DNA of 64,000 bases from an uncultured Sphingomonas sp. (GCA_913776255.1 CAJYLV010000040.1:1-64000); one strand, 5' to 3'; positions 8,974-18,474 are shown, numbered from the stretch's first letter. Notes: generated from the letters alone by a model not told the origin. A program made the numbers and translations.

Positions 8974-10164
8974 ATGGGCATGATCGACCTCGTCTCCCCC
9001 GACGCCGCGGCACGGGATCGCGCCGCGCGCGCCGCTGCGCCGCTCGCACTTTATATCCATTGGCCGTTCTGCGTCTCGAAATGCCCCTATTGCGATTTCA
9101 ACAGCCACGTCCGCGCCACCGTCGACGAGGCGCAATGGCACGATGCGCTGCTCGCCGACCTCGCGCATGAGGCGGCGCTGCTGCCCGGCCGGCGGCTGGG
9201 CTCGATCTTCTTCGGCGGCGGCACCCCCTCGCTGATGCCGCCCGCCACCGTCGCGGCGCTGATCGAGGCGGCGACCCGGACGTGGGCACCGCTCGGCGAT
9301 GTCGAGATCACGCTGGAGGCCAATCCGTCGTCGGTCGAGGCGGCGCGCTTCGCCGATCTCGCCGCGGCGGGGGTCAACCGCGTCTCGCTGGGGCTACAGG
9401 CACTCGACGACGACGCGTTGCGCTTCCTCGGGCGCGCGCATGACGTGCGCGAGGGGCTCGGCGCGCTCGAGGTGGCGCAGCGTCACTTCGGACGGGTCAG
9501 CTTCGACCTGATCTACGCGCGCCCGGGCCAGACGCCGGCGGCATGGGACGCCGAGCTGGCACGCGCGCTGGCGTTCGGGACCGAGCACCTCTCGCTCTAC
9601 CAGCTGACGATCGAGCCCGGCACGCGCTTCGCGACCGAGGCCGCGGCGGGGCGGCTGACGATCCCCGACGGCGACACCGCCGCCGATCTGTTCGAGCTGA
9701 CCCGCGCGCGCACCGCCGCGGCGGGGCTGCCGGCCTATGAAATCTCCAACCACGCCCGGCCCGGCGCGGAGAGCCGCCACAATCTCGCTTACTGGCGCTA
9801 CCGCGACTATGCCGGGATCGGCCCCGGCGCGCACGGCCGGCGCGACCATCTCGCGACCTTCCGGCGCAAGAAGCCCGAGAACTGGCTCGCGGCGGTGGCG
9901 CGCAACGGCCACGGGCTGGAGAGCGAGGAGCCGCTCGATCCCGCGACCCGCGTCGGCGAGGCGTTGCTGATGGGGCTGCGGCTGCGCGAGGGCGTCGATG
10001 TCGCATCGATCGCGGCGGCGGGCGGGATGCGCGTCGCAGAGATCGTCGACCTCGCCGCGATCGCCGCGCTGCCCGATCTGATCGTGCTGGAGGGCGAGCG
10101 GTTGCGCGTCACCGACGCGGGCATGATCCTGCTCGACGCAATCCTGCCGAAGGTGGTGCGGTAA
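8974..10164 (+). CDS. hemW: HemW-type radical SAM heme chaperone
   Basis: Radical SAM protein related to coproporphyrinogen dehydrogenase, now regarded as a heme-binding chaperone. CVSKCPYC near residue 35 is the [4Fe-4S] CxxxCxxC motif, after LYIHWPF. FFGGGTPSLM, ITLEANPSSVE, GVNRVSLGLQ and FDLIYARPGQT are the SAM-core motifs. The HemW_C domain with GLRLREGVD closes the protein. ATGs at 8962, 8974 and 8980 are in frame; none has a convincing ribosome site, so the start is uncertain by a few codons. Often near rdgB in related genomes, as here. Confidence 0.93.
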   Translation: MGMIDLVSPDAAARDRAARAAAPLALYIHWPFCVSKCPYCDFNSHVRATVDEAQWHDALLADLAHEAALLPGRRLGSIFFGGGTPSLMPPATVAALIEAATRTWAPLGDVEITLEANPSSVEAARFADLAAAGVNRVSLGLQALDDDALRFLGRAHDVREGLGALEVAQRHFGRVSFDLIYARPGQTPAAWDAELARALAFGTEHLSLYQLTIEPGTRFATEAAAGRLTIPDGDTAADLFELTRARTAAAGLPAYEISNHARPGAESRHNLAYWRYRDYAGIGPGAHGRRDHLATFRRKKPENWLAAVARNGHGLESEEPLDPATRVGEALLMGLRLREGVDVASIAAAGGMRVAEIVDLAAIAALPDLIVLEGERLRVTDAGMILLDAILPKVVR

Positions 10165-10165
10165 T

Positions 10166-10242
10166 CGTCATTGCGAGCGTAGCGCGGCAATCCAGGGCGT
10201 CCTGGTCCGACCCTAGATTGCTTCGCTCCGCTCGCAATGACG
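10166..10242. repeat. 77-bp palindromic repeat (family A), copy 2
   Basis: Same arms as copy 1 with the core in the opposite orientation (gcgtcctggtccgac). It begins 1 base after the hemW stop codon and ends 4 bases before the stop of the convergent oxidoreductase gene, filling the whole gap. Confidence 0.9.
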
Positions 10243-10246
10243 GGAG

Positions 10247-11407
10247 TTACCCCGCCAGCCCGCTCCACTTCTGGTCCGACGCGGCGTTGGCGACCACCGC
10301 CTCGACGAACGCCATCGTCCGCACGCCGTCGCCGGTGCCGGGGAACCACGCCGCCGCCCCGCGTTCAGCGACCGTGTCGCCGCCGCGGATCGTCGCCGCC
10401 ACCGCGCGATAGATGTTGGCGAACGCCTCGATATAGCCCTCGGGATGCCCCGCGGGCGTGCGGATGCGGCCCAGCGTCGACTCGGCCAGCCCCGGCCCGC
10501 CGGTGCGCACCACCTCGCCCGGGCGGTCGAGCCAGCGCAGCGTCAGCGTGTTGGGCTCCATCTGCGCCCAGTCGAGCCCGCCCTTCTCGCCGTGGATGCG
10601 CAGCCGCAGGCCGTTCTCGTCGCCGGCCGCGACCTGCGTCGCCTTGAGCACGCCGCGCGCGCCGCCCTCGAAGCGCAACAGCACGCTGACGTCGTCGTCA
10701 AGCCGTCGCCCCGGCACATGCGTCGTCAGGTCGGCGCACAGCGACTCGACCCGCAACCCGCTGACATGCTCGGCCAACTGAAAGGCGTGCGTCCCGATGT
10801 CGCCGAGGCAGCCGCCCAGCCCGGCGCGCGCCGGATCGGTGCGCCACTCGGCCTGCCGATTCCCTTCGCGGTCCAGCGCGTTGCTCAGCCAGCCTTGCGA
10901 ATATTCGACCTGCACCAGCCGGATCGCGCCGAAGTCGCCGCGCGCCACCCGCGCGCGCGCTTCCTCGACCAGCGGATAGCCACTGTAGGTGAAGGCCAGC
11001 GCATAATGCCGCCCGCTGCGCTCCGCCGCGGCGGCGATCGCCTGCGCTTCCTCGAGGTTGAGCGACATCGGCTTTTCGCAGATGACGTGGAAGCCCGCGT
11101 CGAGCGCGGCGATCGACATCGGCGCATGCAGGTGATTCGGTGTCACGATCGCGACCGCGTCGATCCGTTCGCCCTCGGGCAGCGCACGCTCGGCCGAAAG
11201 CAGCTCGTCAATCGAGCCGTAGACGCGTCCCGCATCGAGACCGAGCAACTCGCCGGTGCGCGAATTGCGGCCCGCATCGGTGCTGAACGCGCCGGCGACC
11301 AGCTGCCAGTCGCCGTCGATCCCGGCTGCCATCCGGTGGACCGCGCCGATGAACGCGCCTTCGCCGCCGCCGACCATTCCGAGCTTAAGTGGTTCTACCC
11401 GCGCCAT
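10247..11407 (-). CDS. Gfo/Idh/MocA family oxidoreductase
   Basis: NAD(P)-dependent sugar dehydrogenase-type protein of 386 residues. The Rossmann motif [13 protein letters not shown] is at 8-20, [18 protein letters not shown] and the family [11 protein letters not shown] motif (catalytic Lys) at about 85-125, and the C-terminal domain has [18 protein letters not shown]. Divergent from the cytochrome c/epimerase/MFS/GMC genes, which suggests action on the same sugar, for instance reducing a keto-sugar. Substrate cannot be read from sequence. Confidence 0.9.
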   Translation of the reverse strand: MARVEPLKLGMVGGGEGAFIGAVHRMAAGIDGDWQLVAGAFSTDAGRNSRTGELLGLDAGRVYGSIDELLSAERALPEGERIDAVAIVTPNHLHAPMSIAALDAGFHVICEKPMSLNLEEAQAIAAAAERSGRHYALAFTYSGYPLVEEARARVARGDFGAIRLVQVEYSQGWLSNALDREGNRQAEWRTDPARAGLGGCLGDIGTHAFQLAEHVSGLRVESLCADLTTHVPGRRLDDDVSVLLRFEGGARGVLKATQVAAGDENGLRLRIHGEKGGLDWAQMEPNTLTLRWLDRPGEVVRTGGPGLAESTLGRIRTPAGHPEGYIEAFANIYRAVAATIRGGDTVAERGAAAWFPGTGDGVRTMAFVEAVVANAASDQKWSGLAG

Positions 11408-11434
11408 TCATCCTCCCGTCATCCGCATACCGGC

Positions 11435-11491
11435 ATTACGAAGACCGTAACGTCAGCCGCCTTGCTATCGCCCGGTTTAGCGGTAAACTGG
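11435..11491. promoter_or_regulatory. Divergent promoter region with LacI-type operator candidate
   Basis: Between the Gfo/Idh/MocA gene and the cytochrome c gene. GTTTA at 11475-11479 and TAAAC at 11484-11488 form an inverted repeat centred on CG, with flanking CC/GG also complementary (11472-11491), the usual shape of a LacI-family operator. A second inverted repeat, TTACG-aagac-CGTAA, spans 11436-11450. The LacI gene at 18475 ends the same cluster, so self-contained control is plausible but inferred. Confidence 0.45.
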
Positions 11492-11522
11492 CGGCAATCA
11501 ATTCGGGTTTGGAGAGTATGCG

Positions 11523-11903
11523 ATGAAGTTGATCGCCGGTCTGGCCGCCGCGCCAGTCGCCGCCATTGTCGCGCTGGTCGTTTCGGCCCCCGCGCCGGCG
11601 CAGCAGAACGGGCAACAGGCGTTCGCGGCCTGCAAAGCCTGCCACACGCTTCATCAGGGCGAGCGCAACGGCATCGGCCCGAACCTCGCCGGCCTGTTCA
11701 CGCGCGCCCCCGCCTCGGCGCCGGGCTTCAACTATTCGGCCGCCTTCAAGAAGGCGCAGCTGAAGTGGAACGACGCGTCGCTCAACGAATATCTTGCCGC
11801 GCCGCAGAAGAAGGTGCCGGGCACCCGGATGCCGATCTCGACCCCCGATCCCGCCAAGCGCGCCGCGATCATCGCCTATCTGAAGTCCGAGACCGCCAAG
11901 TGA
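11523..11903 (+). CDS. Periplasmic class I cytochrome c
   Basis: A 126-residue exported monoheme cytochrome. Signal peptide to about residue 26 (VVSAPAPAQQ), heme site CKACH at about 37-41, and a distal Met candidate in PGTRMPI near residue 103, the layout of cytochrome c2/c-550. The ATG at 11523 has GGAGAG upstream. As first gene of the cluster containing a GMC flavoprotein and its subunit 3, it is the likely electron acceptor that passes electrons to the respiratory chain. Confidence 0.9.
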   Translation: MKLIAGLAAAPVAAIVALVVSAPAPAQQNGQQAFAACKACHTLHQGERNGIGPNLAGLFTRAPASAPGFNYSAAFKKAQLKWNDASLNEYLAAPQKKVPGTRMPISTPDPAKRAAIIAYLKSETAK

Positions 11904-11917
11904 GCGGCGGCGGCACC

Positions 11918-12961
11918 ATGCGCGGCCCGGGCGTGTTTCTCGCGCAGTTCATGGGGGATGCCGCGCCCTTCGACACGCTCGACAATGCCGCGCGCTGGAT
12001 GGCCGAGGCCGGTTACGAGGGCGTGCAGATCCCGACCCGCGACGAGCGGTGCATGGACCTGAAGCTCGCCGCCGAAAGCCAGGATTATGCCGACGAACTG
12101 GTCGGGCGCTGCCGCGAGGCGGGCGTCGCGATCACCGAATTGTCGACGCACCTGCAAGGCCAGCTGGTCGCCGTCCACCCGGCCTATGACACCGCCTTCG
12201 ACGTGTTCGCGCCGGAGGAACTGCGCGGCAAACCGGCCGAGCGGCAGGCCTGGGCGGTCGACCAGCTCAAGCTCGCCGCCAAAGCGAGCCGCCGGCTCGG
12301 GCTCGACGCGCACGCCACCTTCTCGGGCGCGTTCGCCTGGCCGTTCGTCTATCCGTGGCCGCAGCGCCCGGCCGGGATGGTCGAGGACGCGTTCGCCGAG
12401 CTCGGCAAGCGCTGGACCCCGATCCTCGACGCGTTCGAGAACGAGGGCGTCGACCTGTGCTTCGAGCTGCACCCCGGCGAGGACCTGCACGACGGCACCA
12501 CCTTCGAGCGGTTCCTGGACGCGGTCGGCGGGCACAAGCGCGCCAACATTCTCTACGATCCCAGCCACTTCGTGTTGCAGGCGATGGACTATCTCCAGTT
12601 CATCGACTTCTACCACGACCGCATCCGCATGTTCCACGTCAAGGACGCGGAGTTCAACCCCACCGGCAAGGCGGGCGTGTACGGCAGCTATTCGGACTGG
12701 GTCGACCGGCCGGGCCGCTTCCGTTCGCTCGGCGACGGGCAGGTCGATTTCGGCGGCATCTTCTCCAAGCTGACGCAATATGACTATGCCGGCTGGGCGG
12801 TGCTCGAATGGGAATGCTGCCTGAAGCATCCCGAGGATGGCGCGCGCGAGGGCGCGCCGTTCATCGCCGCGCACATGATCCGGCGCCCCGAACGCGCCTT
12901 CGACGATTTCGCGGGCGGGTCCGATCCGGCCGCGAACCGGCGCTTGCTCGGGCTCGACTGA
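11918..12961 (+). CDS. Sugar phosphate isomerase/epimerase-type TIM barrel protein
   Basis: A 347-residue xylose-isomerase-like (AP endonuclease 2 superfamily) barrel. Visible motifs: AEAGYEGVQIPT, the metal-binding FELHPGED, ILYDPSHFVLQ, RIRMFHVKDAEF and AVLEWECC, which provide the Glu/Asp/His metal ligands. No signal peptide, so cytoplasmic. The ATG at 11918 was chosen; a GTG at 11900 next to the cytochrome stop would add six residues. Barrels like this isomerise or cleave keto-sugars; the exact reaction is unknown. Confidence 0.86.
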   Translation: MRGPGVFLAQFMGDAAPFDTLDNAARWMAEAGYEGVQIPTRDERCMDLKLAAESQDYADELVGRCREAGVAITELSTHLQGQLVAVHPAYDTAFDVFAPEELRGKPAERQAWAVDQLKLAAKASRRLGLDAHATFSGAFAWPFVYPWPQRPAGMVEDAFAELGKRWTPILDAFENEGVDLCFELHPGEDLHDGTTFERFLDAVGGHKRANILYDPSHFVLQAMDYLQFIDFYHDRIRMFHVKDAEFNPTGKAGVYGSYSDWVDRPGRFRSLGDGQVDFGGIFSKLTQYDYAGWAVLEWECCLKHPEDGAREGAPFIAAHMIRRPERAFDDFAGGSDPAANRRLLGLD

Positions 12962-13017
12962 TCGGCCAGACTGTAAAAATCAGATAAAAGAATCGCGCGA
13001 TCATAAAGGGGTAGAGG

Positions 13018-14328
13018 GTGCAGACAGAGGCAGCGGCGTTTACGGGACAGCATCGGTCCCGCTTGTTCTGGCTGAGCGTGCTGGCGCTGACCACCGCGGC
13101 GGTCAGCGCGTCGCTGCGCGCGGCGATCGCCAGCAGCCTCAAGGCGCAGTGGATCGATCCGATCGCCCCGGTCGAGGCCGGCGAGCTGATCGGGGCGGCG
13201 CTCGGCTCCGCGTTCCTCGGCTTCGCCATCACGCTGTTCGTTGCCAGCGCGCTGCTCGACAAGATCGGCGCCAAGCGGATCGTGATCGGCTCCGGCGTCT
13301 GCTTCATCCTCGGCACCGCCTTGATCGTCGGCGCGGGCGCGATCGCGACCGGCATGACGATCTATTCGCTGGTGTGGCTGGGCATGATGCTCAGCGGGAT
13401 CGGCTGGGGTCTGGCCGAATCGTCGATCAACCCGCTGACTGCGCGCCTCTATCCCGAAGAGACCACCCACCGGCTGAACGTGCTCCACGCCTGGTATCCG
13501 GGTGGGCTGATCATCGGCGGGCTGGCCGGCGTGTTCCTCGCCAACGTGCTGCCGTGGCAGGCGATCATGGGGCTGGTGTTCCTGCCCGCGATCGGTGTCG
13601 TCATCATCGGCGCGACCACTACCTTCCCCCCTGCCCCCGCCGCGGTCGAGGGCGAGAGCTTCGGGACGATGATCGGCGAGGTGTTCCGCCGCCCGAGCTT
13701 CTTCGTGTGGTTCGGCGCGATGTTCCTCACCGCCTCGTCGGAGCTGGCGCCGGGCCAGTGGCTCGACGTCGCGCTCACCAACCGCGTCGGCATGCGCGGC
13801 ATCCTGCTGCTCGTCTATGTCAGCGCGCTGATGTTCGTGTTCCGCCATTTCGCCGGGCGGCTGGCGGGCAAGCTGTCCAATCCGGGGCTGCTGTGGATCT
13901 CCAGCCTGCTCGCCGCGATCGGCCTGTTCCTGCTGTCGCGCGCGCAGTCGCCGGTCGCGGCGCTGGTCGCCTCGACCGTCTGGGGTCTCGGCGTCTGCGC
14001 GATGTGGCCGACGATGCTCGCCTCGGTGGCCGAGCGCTATCCGCGCGGCGGGGCGTGGGCGCTCGGGCTGGTCGGCTCGGCGGGCGCGCTGGCCAGCTTC
14101 TTCGTGCTCCCGGCGCTCGGCGGGATGTTCGACCAGGCCAAGGTCGAGCTCGCCGGCGGTCCGGAAGCGTTCAAGCGCCTGACCGGCGAGGCGCTGCGTC
14201 AGGTCGAGGACGCCGCCGCGTCGCAGTCGTTCGCCAAGCTCGCGCTGGTGCCGGTCGTGCTGCTGTTCGTGTTCGGCGCGATCTGGCTGTCCGAGCGTCG
14301 CCGCCGCGCGACGGTTGCCGCGGCATGA
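13018..14328 (+). CDS. MFS sugar permease
   Basis: A 436-residue, 12-helix major facilitator protein with a GTG start at 13018 behind GGGGTAGAGG. The loop KIGAKRIVIGSG after helix 2 and the segment GIGWGLAESSINPL in helix 4/5 resemble the FucP/sugar-permease branch. It overlaps the next gene by 4 bases. In this cluster it most likely imports the oxidised sugar or glycoside made in the periplasm; that assignment is inferred from context. Confidence 0.82.
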   Translation: MQTEAAAFTGQHRSRLFWLSVLALTTAAVSASLRAAIASSLKAQWIDPIAPVEAGELIGAALGSAFLGFAITLFVASALLDKIGAKRIVIGSGVCFILGTALIVGAGAIATGMTIYSLVWLGMMLSGIGWGLAESSINPLTARLYPEETTHRLNVLHAWYPGGLIIGGLAGVFLANVLPWQAIMGLVFLPAIGVVIIGATTTFPPAPAAVEGESFGTMIGEVFRRPSFFVWFGAMFLTASSELAPGQWLDVALTNRVGMRGILLLVYVSALMFVFRHFAGRLAGKLSNPGLLWISSLLAAIGLFLLSRAQSPVAALVASTVWGLGVCAMWPTMLASVAERYPRGGAWALGLVGSAGALASFFVLPALGGMFDQAKVELAGGPEAFKRLTGEALRQVEDAAASQSFAKLALVPVVLLFVFGAIWLSERRRRATVAAA

Positions 14329-15233
14329 CCCCGTCGCGCCGCACGGTTCTGGCAGGAGCCGCTGCGGCGGCGCTGTCGTCGTCGGCGCAAGGGCAGACCC
14401 GCGTGAGCAACGCCGCGACCTTCTCGCTCAACTACGCCCCCCACGAGGGCAGCTTCGCGAGCCGCGGCGACCGGATCGAGCAGATCGCCTTCGCCGCCGA
14501 TCAGGGCTTCCGCGCCTGGGAAGACAATGAGGCGCGCAGCCGCAGCGTCGCCGAGCAGGACGCGATGGCCAAGGCGCTGCAACGGCGCGGCATGACGATG
14601 GGCGTGTTCGTCGCGTCGATGCCGAAATGGTCGGCGTTCCGCCCGGTCTTCGGCAGCGACGACGGCGCGGAGCGCGAGGCGTTCCTCGCCGATGTCCGCG
14701 CCTCGGTCGAGGTCGCCAAGCGGCTGAACGCGAAGCACATGACCGTCGTCACCGGCTTCGTCGACCACAAGGTGCCGATGGAGATCCAGACCGGGCGCGT
14801 CATCGACCTGATGCGCCGCGCCGGCGACATCCTCGCGCCGCACGGGCTGGCGCTGGTTATGGAGCCGCTCAACACGCGCACCGACCATCCGAACGTCTAT
14901 ATGCGCTCGTTCGCGGCCGGCTATGCGGTGGCGCGCGGCGCGAACAGCCCGGCGGTCAAGGTGCTCGCAGATTGCTATCACGAGCAGATCCAGTCCGGGA
15001 ACCTGATCCGCTCGCTCGGCATGATCTGGGACGAGGTCGGCTATATCCAGTTCGGCGACAATCCCGGGCGCAAGGAGCCCGGGACCGGCGAAGTCAATTA
15101 CGGCAACATCGTGCGCTTCCTGCGCGAGCGTCGCTACCGCGGCGTGATCGGCATGGAACATGGCACAGCGCAGGCAGGACGCGCGGGCGAGGAGCGGTTG
15201 ATCGCCGCTTACCGCGCGATCGACGCGGCATGA
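14325..15233 (+). CDS. Hydroxypyruvate isomerase-like TIM barrel protein, Tat-type signal
   Basis: A 302-residue protein with an N-terminal twin-arginine-like leader (SRRTVLAGAAAAAL) and a xylose-isomerase-like barrel. Metal/active-site segments: VTGFVDHKVPMEIQT, LVMEPLNTRTDHPN, KVLADCYHEQIQ, YIQFGDNPGRKEPGTGEVNY and GVIGMEH. The ELN/EPLNTR and GDxPGRxEPGTGE motifs are those of hydroxypyruvate isomerase. The export leader is unusual for Hyi and suggests a periplasmic substrate. Its ATG overlaps the MFS stop (ATGA). Confidence 0.85.
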   Translation: MTPSRRTVLAGAAAAALSSSAQGQTRVSNAATFSLNYAPHEGSFASRGDRIEQIAFAADQGFRAWEDNEARSRSVAEQDAMAKALQRRGMTMGVFVASMPKWSAFRPVFGSDDGAEREAFLADVRASVEVAKRLNAKHMTVVTGFVDHKVPMEIQTGRVIDLMRRAGDILAPHGLALVMEPLNTRTDHPNVYMRSFAAGYAVARGANSPAVKVLADCYHEQIQSGNLIRSLGMIWDEVGYIQFGDNPGRKEPGTGEVNYGNIVRFLRERRYRGVIGMEHGTAQAGRAGEERLIAAYRAIDAA

Positions 15234-15267
15234 GCCGGCGCAGCATCAGCATTACGGGAGAGGGTGA

Positions 15268-15843
15268 GTGATCGACAGACGACAAGCCTTGGGCGGCATC
15301 GCCGCCATGTTCGGGGCGTCCTTGTACGCGCCGCTGGCACGCGCGGCGGCGGCCGCCTCGGTGAAGGGCGGCGGCATCCCCGTCATCAGCGAGGGACCGC
15401 CGAGCGTGCAGGTGTTCACGCCGGCGCAACGCGCGCTGATGAGCGCGCTCAGCGACCGGGTGATCCCGACCACCGACACGCCGGGCGCGATCGCCGCGGG
15501 GGTGCCGGAATATATCGAGAAGCTGCTCGCCGACTGGTCGTCGCCGGAGGATCGCGTGCCGATCATCGCCGGGCTCGACGCGATCGCCGCGCGCGCGCAG
15601 GCCGATTACAAGAAGACCGCCAACCAGCTCACGCCCGCACAGCACGACGCGCTGCTGACGCTGGCGATGGACGACAAATTCCCCGGCGGCGCGGCCTTCT
15701 TCGGCCCGTTCCGCCAGATGGTGATCGCCGGTTACTACACGTCGGAGATCGGCATCACGCAGGAGCGCGAATATCTGCCCGTCCCCGGCAGCTATGACGG
15801 CGCCTTCCCCTATTCCAACGTCAACAAGGTCTATTCCTCATGA
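15268..15843 (+). CDS. Gluconate 2-dehydrogenase subunit 3 family protein
   Basis: The 191-residue small subunit of a membrane-associated or periplasmic flavoprotein dehydrogenase. The leader IDRRQALGGIAAMFGASL is a Tat signal. The body has FTPAQRALMSALSDRVIPTT and FFGPFRQMVIAGYYTS, both characteristic of the family (Pfam gluconate_2-dh3). The start is GTG at 15268 after GGGTGA. In related systems this subunit carries the Tat signal that co-exports the GMC subunit, which fits the signal-less GMC protein encoded at 16703. Confidence 0.88.
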   Translation: MIDRRQALGGIAAMFGASLYAPLARAAAAASVKGGGIPVISEGPPSVQVFTPAQRALMSALSDRVIPTTDTPGAIAAGVPEYIEKLLADWSSPEDRVPIIAGLDAIAARAQADYKKTANQLTPAQHDALLTLAMDDKFPGGAAFFGPFRQMVIAGYYTSEIGITQEREYLPVPGSYDGAFPYSNVNKVYSS

Positions 15844-16676
15844 TCGCCAACCGTCGCAACGTCCTCGCCGGTGCCGGCGGCCTCGCCGCGCTCGGGCTGT
15901 TCGGGGTCTCGGCCCAGGCCGCGCAGCTCGGCGCGATCGGGCTCCAGCTCTACACGGTCCGCGAGCTTTTCGGGCCGGACCCGATGGGCACGCTCGAGAA
16001 GGTCGCCAAGATCGGCTATCGCGAAGTCGAATATGGCGGTGGCGGCTATGACAAGATGGACCATGCCGCGCTGCGCCGCACGCAGGATCGGCTCGGACTG
16101 AAGGCGCCGTCGGTCCACGTCCCCTATGAGTGGCTGCTCGCCGACTTCAACGGCGTGGTGAAGATGGCCAAGACGCTGGGCGCCGACACGGTCATCCTGC
16201 CGTACATGACCGACCAGCACCGCAACGAAGCGAGCTGGAACACCGCGCTGAAGGACTTCAACCGCTTCGCACGCGATCTGAAGAAGGCGGGGCTGGCGTT
16301 CGCCTATCACAACCACGATTTCGAGTTCACCGTGAAGCCGGGCGGCGTGTCGCTCTACGATCGCCTGCTCAAGGAGACCGATCCGGCGCTGGTCAAGCTC
16401 GAGATCGACCTGTTCTGGGCGATCACCGCCGGGCAGGATCCGGCGGCGCTGATCCGGCAGCACGCCGGGCGCATCTACGCCTATCACGTCAAGGACAAGC
16501 GCGCCGACGGCAGCATGTGCGCGGTGGGCGAAGGCAAGATCGACTTCGGCGCGATCTTCAAGCTGAACCGCGTCGCGGGCGTGAAGCACTTCTACGTCGA
16601 AAACGACGAGTGCCCGGCACCCTACCTGCCTGACATCACCACCAGCTTCAACACGCTGCGCAAGCTGACGTTCTGA
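15840..16676 (+). CDS. Exported sugar phosphate isomerase/epimerase-type TIM barrel protein
   Basis: A 278-residue barrel with a Tat-like leader (ANRRNVLAGAGGLAALG...AQA, cleavage near 28). Motifs: IGLQLYTVRELF, IGYREVEYGG, LAFAYHNHDFEF (metal His/Asp), KLEIDLFWAITAGQDP, IYAYHVKDKRADG and FYVENDECPAP. These are the conserved positions of the family, so the site appears intact. It overlaps the subunit 3 gene by 4 bases and precedes the GMC gene, implying a periplasmic step on the oxidised product. Confidence 0.87.
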   Translation: MIANRRNVLAGAGGLAALGLFGVSAQAAQLGAIGLQLYTVRELFGPDPMGTLEKVAKIGYREVEYGGGGYDKMDHAALRRTQDRLGLKAPSVHVPYEWLLADFNGVVKMAKTLGADTVILPYMTDQHRNEASWNTALKDFNRFARDLKKAGLAFAYHNHDFEFTVKPGGVSLYDRLLKETDPALVKLEIDLFWAITAGQDPAALIRQHAGRIYAYHVKDKRADGSMCAVGEGKIDFGAIFKLNRVAGVKHFYVENDECPAPYLPDITTSFNTLRKLTF

Positions 16677-16702
16677 TCGCGCCGACGGAGAGGATTTTAC
16701 AC

Positions 16703-18382
16703 ATGGCAGCGACCGATACTTTCGACGCGATCGTCATCGGCTCCGGCGTCAGCGGCGGTTTCGCCGCGAAGGAGCTGACCGAAAAGGGCCTGCGCGTCCT
16801 GATGCTCGACCGTGGCATCATGGTCGAGCATGGCGAGGGCTACCCCTATGACGGCAAGCCCGCCTATGAGGTGCCCGCGCGCAACTCGATGCCGCCCGCG
16901 GTGATGGAGAGCGATTACTTCATCACCAAGCACGGCTATGTCACGCCCAGCAACCGCAAGTTCTACAACGACGACCGGCTGAACCCCTATGCCTATGACG
17001 AGGGCAGCAAGTTCTACTGGATCCGTCCGGCGGCGGTCGGCGGCAAGTCGCTGATCTGGGGCCGCTGGACGTTCCGCTGGGCGCCCGAGGACTTCGAGGC
17101 CAACAAGCGCGACAACGTTGGGATCGACTGGCCGATCCGCTACGAGGACGTCGAGCCCTGGTACAAATACGTCGAGAATTACATCGGCGTGTCGGGCTCG
17201 CGCGAGAACCTGCCGCAGCTGCCCGACAGCGACTTCCAGCCGCCGATGCAGATGAACATCGCGGAAAAGTGGGTGAAGCCGCGGCTCGAGTCCAAGTTCC
17301 CCGGCCGCAAGCTCATCAACACGCGCCTCACCAACATGACCGAGGACAAGCCGGACCAGAACCGGACGAAGTGCCAGTATCGCAATCAATGCGGTAACGG
17401 CTGCTCGTTCGGCGCATATTTCTCGACGCAGGCGGTGACGCTGCCCGCGGCGCGCGCCACCGGCCGGCTGACGCTGCGCTCCGACGCGGTGGTCACCAAC
17501 CTCGAATATGATGCCGCCAAAAAGCGCGTCACCGGCGTCCGCTACGTCGATGCCAAGACCGGCCAGGCGCAGGTCGTCAAGGCGCGGATGGTGTTCCTGT
17601 GCGCCTCGGCGCTCGCCTCGGTGCAGATCATGATGAACTCGAAGCGTCCGGACGGGCGCAGCTGGTTCGACAGCAGCGGCACGCTCGGCAAATATGTGAT
17701 GGATCACATCTTCCGGGTCAGCATCGGCGGCAACATCCCGGGCATGACCGAGTATATCGAATATGGTCGTCGTCCGGGCGGCGTCTACATTCCGCGCTTC
17801 CGCAACGTCGGCGGCGACGAGGGCGTCGGGTTCAAGCGCGGCTATGGCTATCAGGGCTCGGCCTATCGCTCGCCCGCCGGTCCGGTCGGCTTCGGCAAGT
17901 CGATGAAGGACGGGATGCGCAAGTATAACGGCTGGCAGTTCGGGATGACCGCGTTCGGCGAGTGTCTGCCGTACGAGGACAATCGCGTCTCGCTGCACCC
18001 GACCAAGGTCGATCGCTTCGGCGTGCCGCTGATGGTGTTCAACGTCACCTTCCGCGACAACGAGCTGAAGATGATGGCCGACGCGCGCGAGCAGGGCGAG
18101 GCGATGCTGCGCGGTGCCGGGCTGACCGACGTGCAGAGCCGCGAGGGCGAGCACGTCCCCGGCGACGCGATCCACGAGATGGGCGGCGCGCGCATGGGTG
18201 CCGACCCGCGCACCTCGGTGCTCAACAAGTGGAACCAGGCGCATGACGCGCCGAACCTGTTCGTCACCGACGGCGCGCAGATGGCGTCGGTGGCGTGCGT
18301 CAATCCGTCGCTGACCTTCATGGCGATGACCGCGCGCGCCTGTGACAATGCGGTCAAGCTGATGAAGGCCGGCACCATCTAG
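16703..18382 (+). CDS. GMC family FAD-dependent oxidoreductase (sugar/glycoside dehydrogenase)
   Basis: A 559-residue flavoprotein. The FAD site IVIGSGVSGG begins at about residue 10. Residues YWIRPAAVGGKSLIWGRWTFRW form the second GMC motif. CQYRNQCGNGCSFGAY holds three Cys in a short stretch, possibly an Fe-S or disulfide site as in gluconate/fructose/glucoside dehydrogenases. The C-terminal catalytic region has IHEMGGARMGADP and VNPSLTFMAMTARA (His/Asn pair). The family oxidises sugar hydroxyls; with subunit 3 and cytochrome c nearby, a three-component dehydrogenase such as a glucoside 3-dehydrogenase is plausible. Confidence 0.9.
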   Translation: MAATDTFDAIVIGSGVSGGFAAKELTEKGLRVLMLDRGIMVEHGEGYPYDGKPAYEVPARNSMPPAVMESDYFITKHGYVTPSNRKFYNDDRLNPYAYDEGSKFYWIRPAAVGGKSLIWGRWTFRWAPEDFEANKRDNVGIDWPIRYEDVEPWYKYVENYIGVSGSRENLPQLPDSDFQPPMQMNIAEKWVKPRLESKFPGRKLINTRLTNMTEDKPDQNRTKCQYRNQCGNGCSFGAYFSTQAVTLPAARATGRLTLRSDAVVTNLEYDAAKKRVTGVRYVDAKTGQAQVVKARMVFLCASALASVQIMMNSKRPDGRSWFDSSGTLGKYVMDHIFRVSIGGNIPGMTEYIEYGRRPGGVYIPRFRNVGGDEGVGFKRGYGYQGSAYRSPAGPVGFGKSMKDGMRKYNGWQFGMTAFGECLPYEDNRVSLHPTKVDRFGVPLMVFNVTFRDNELKMMADAREQGEAMLRGAGLTDVQSREGEHVPGDAIHEMGGARMGADPRTSVLNKWNQAHDAPNLFVTDGAQMASVACVNPSLTFMAMTARACDNAVKLMKAGTI

Positions 18383-18400
18383 GGCCGCGCCTTGCCACCC

Positions 18401-18457
18401 CCGTCATCGCGCCGCCCGCGGGCCGCGCAGGCCCGCCCCGCGCGGCGCGATGACGGT
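18401..18457 (+). terminator. Inverted repeat after the GMC gene, possible terminator
   Basis: GTCATCGCGCCGC after position 18401 pairs with GCGGCGCGATGAC ending near 18455 across a GC-rich loop. It has no clear T-run, so it could also act as an attenuating or processing hairpin ahead of the LacI gene. Confidence 0.5.
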
Positions 18458-18474
18458 CGGTGCAGGGCGTCTGC

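Noticed and set aside
16697..18244. A 515-codon minus-strand frame opposite the GMC gene
   Set aside because: The GMC gene is clearly coding with FAD and catalytic motifs; the antisense frame has no motifs.
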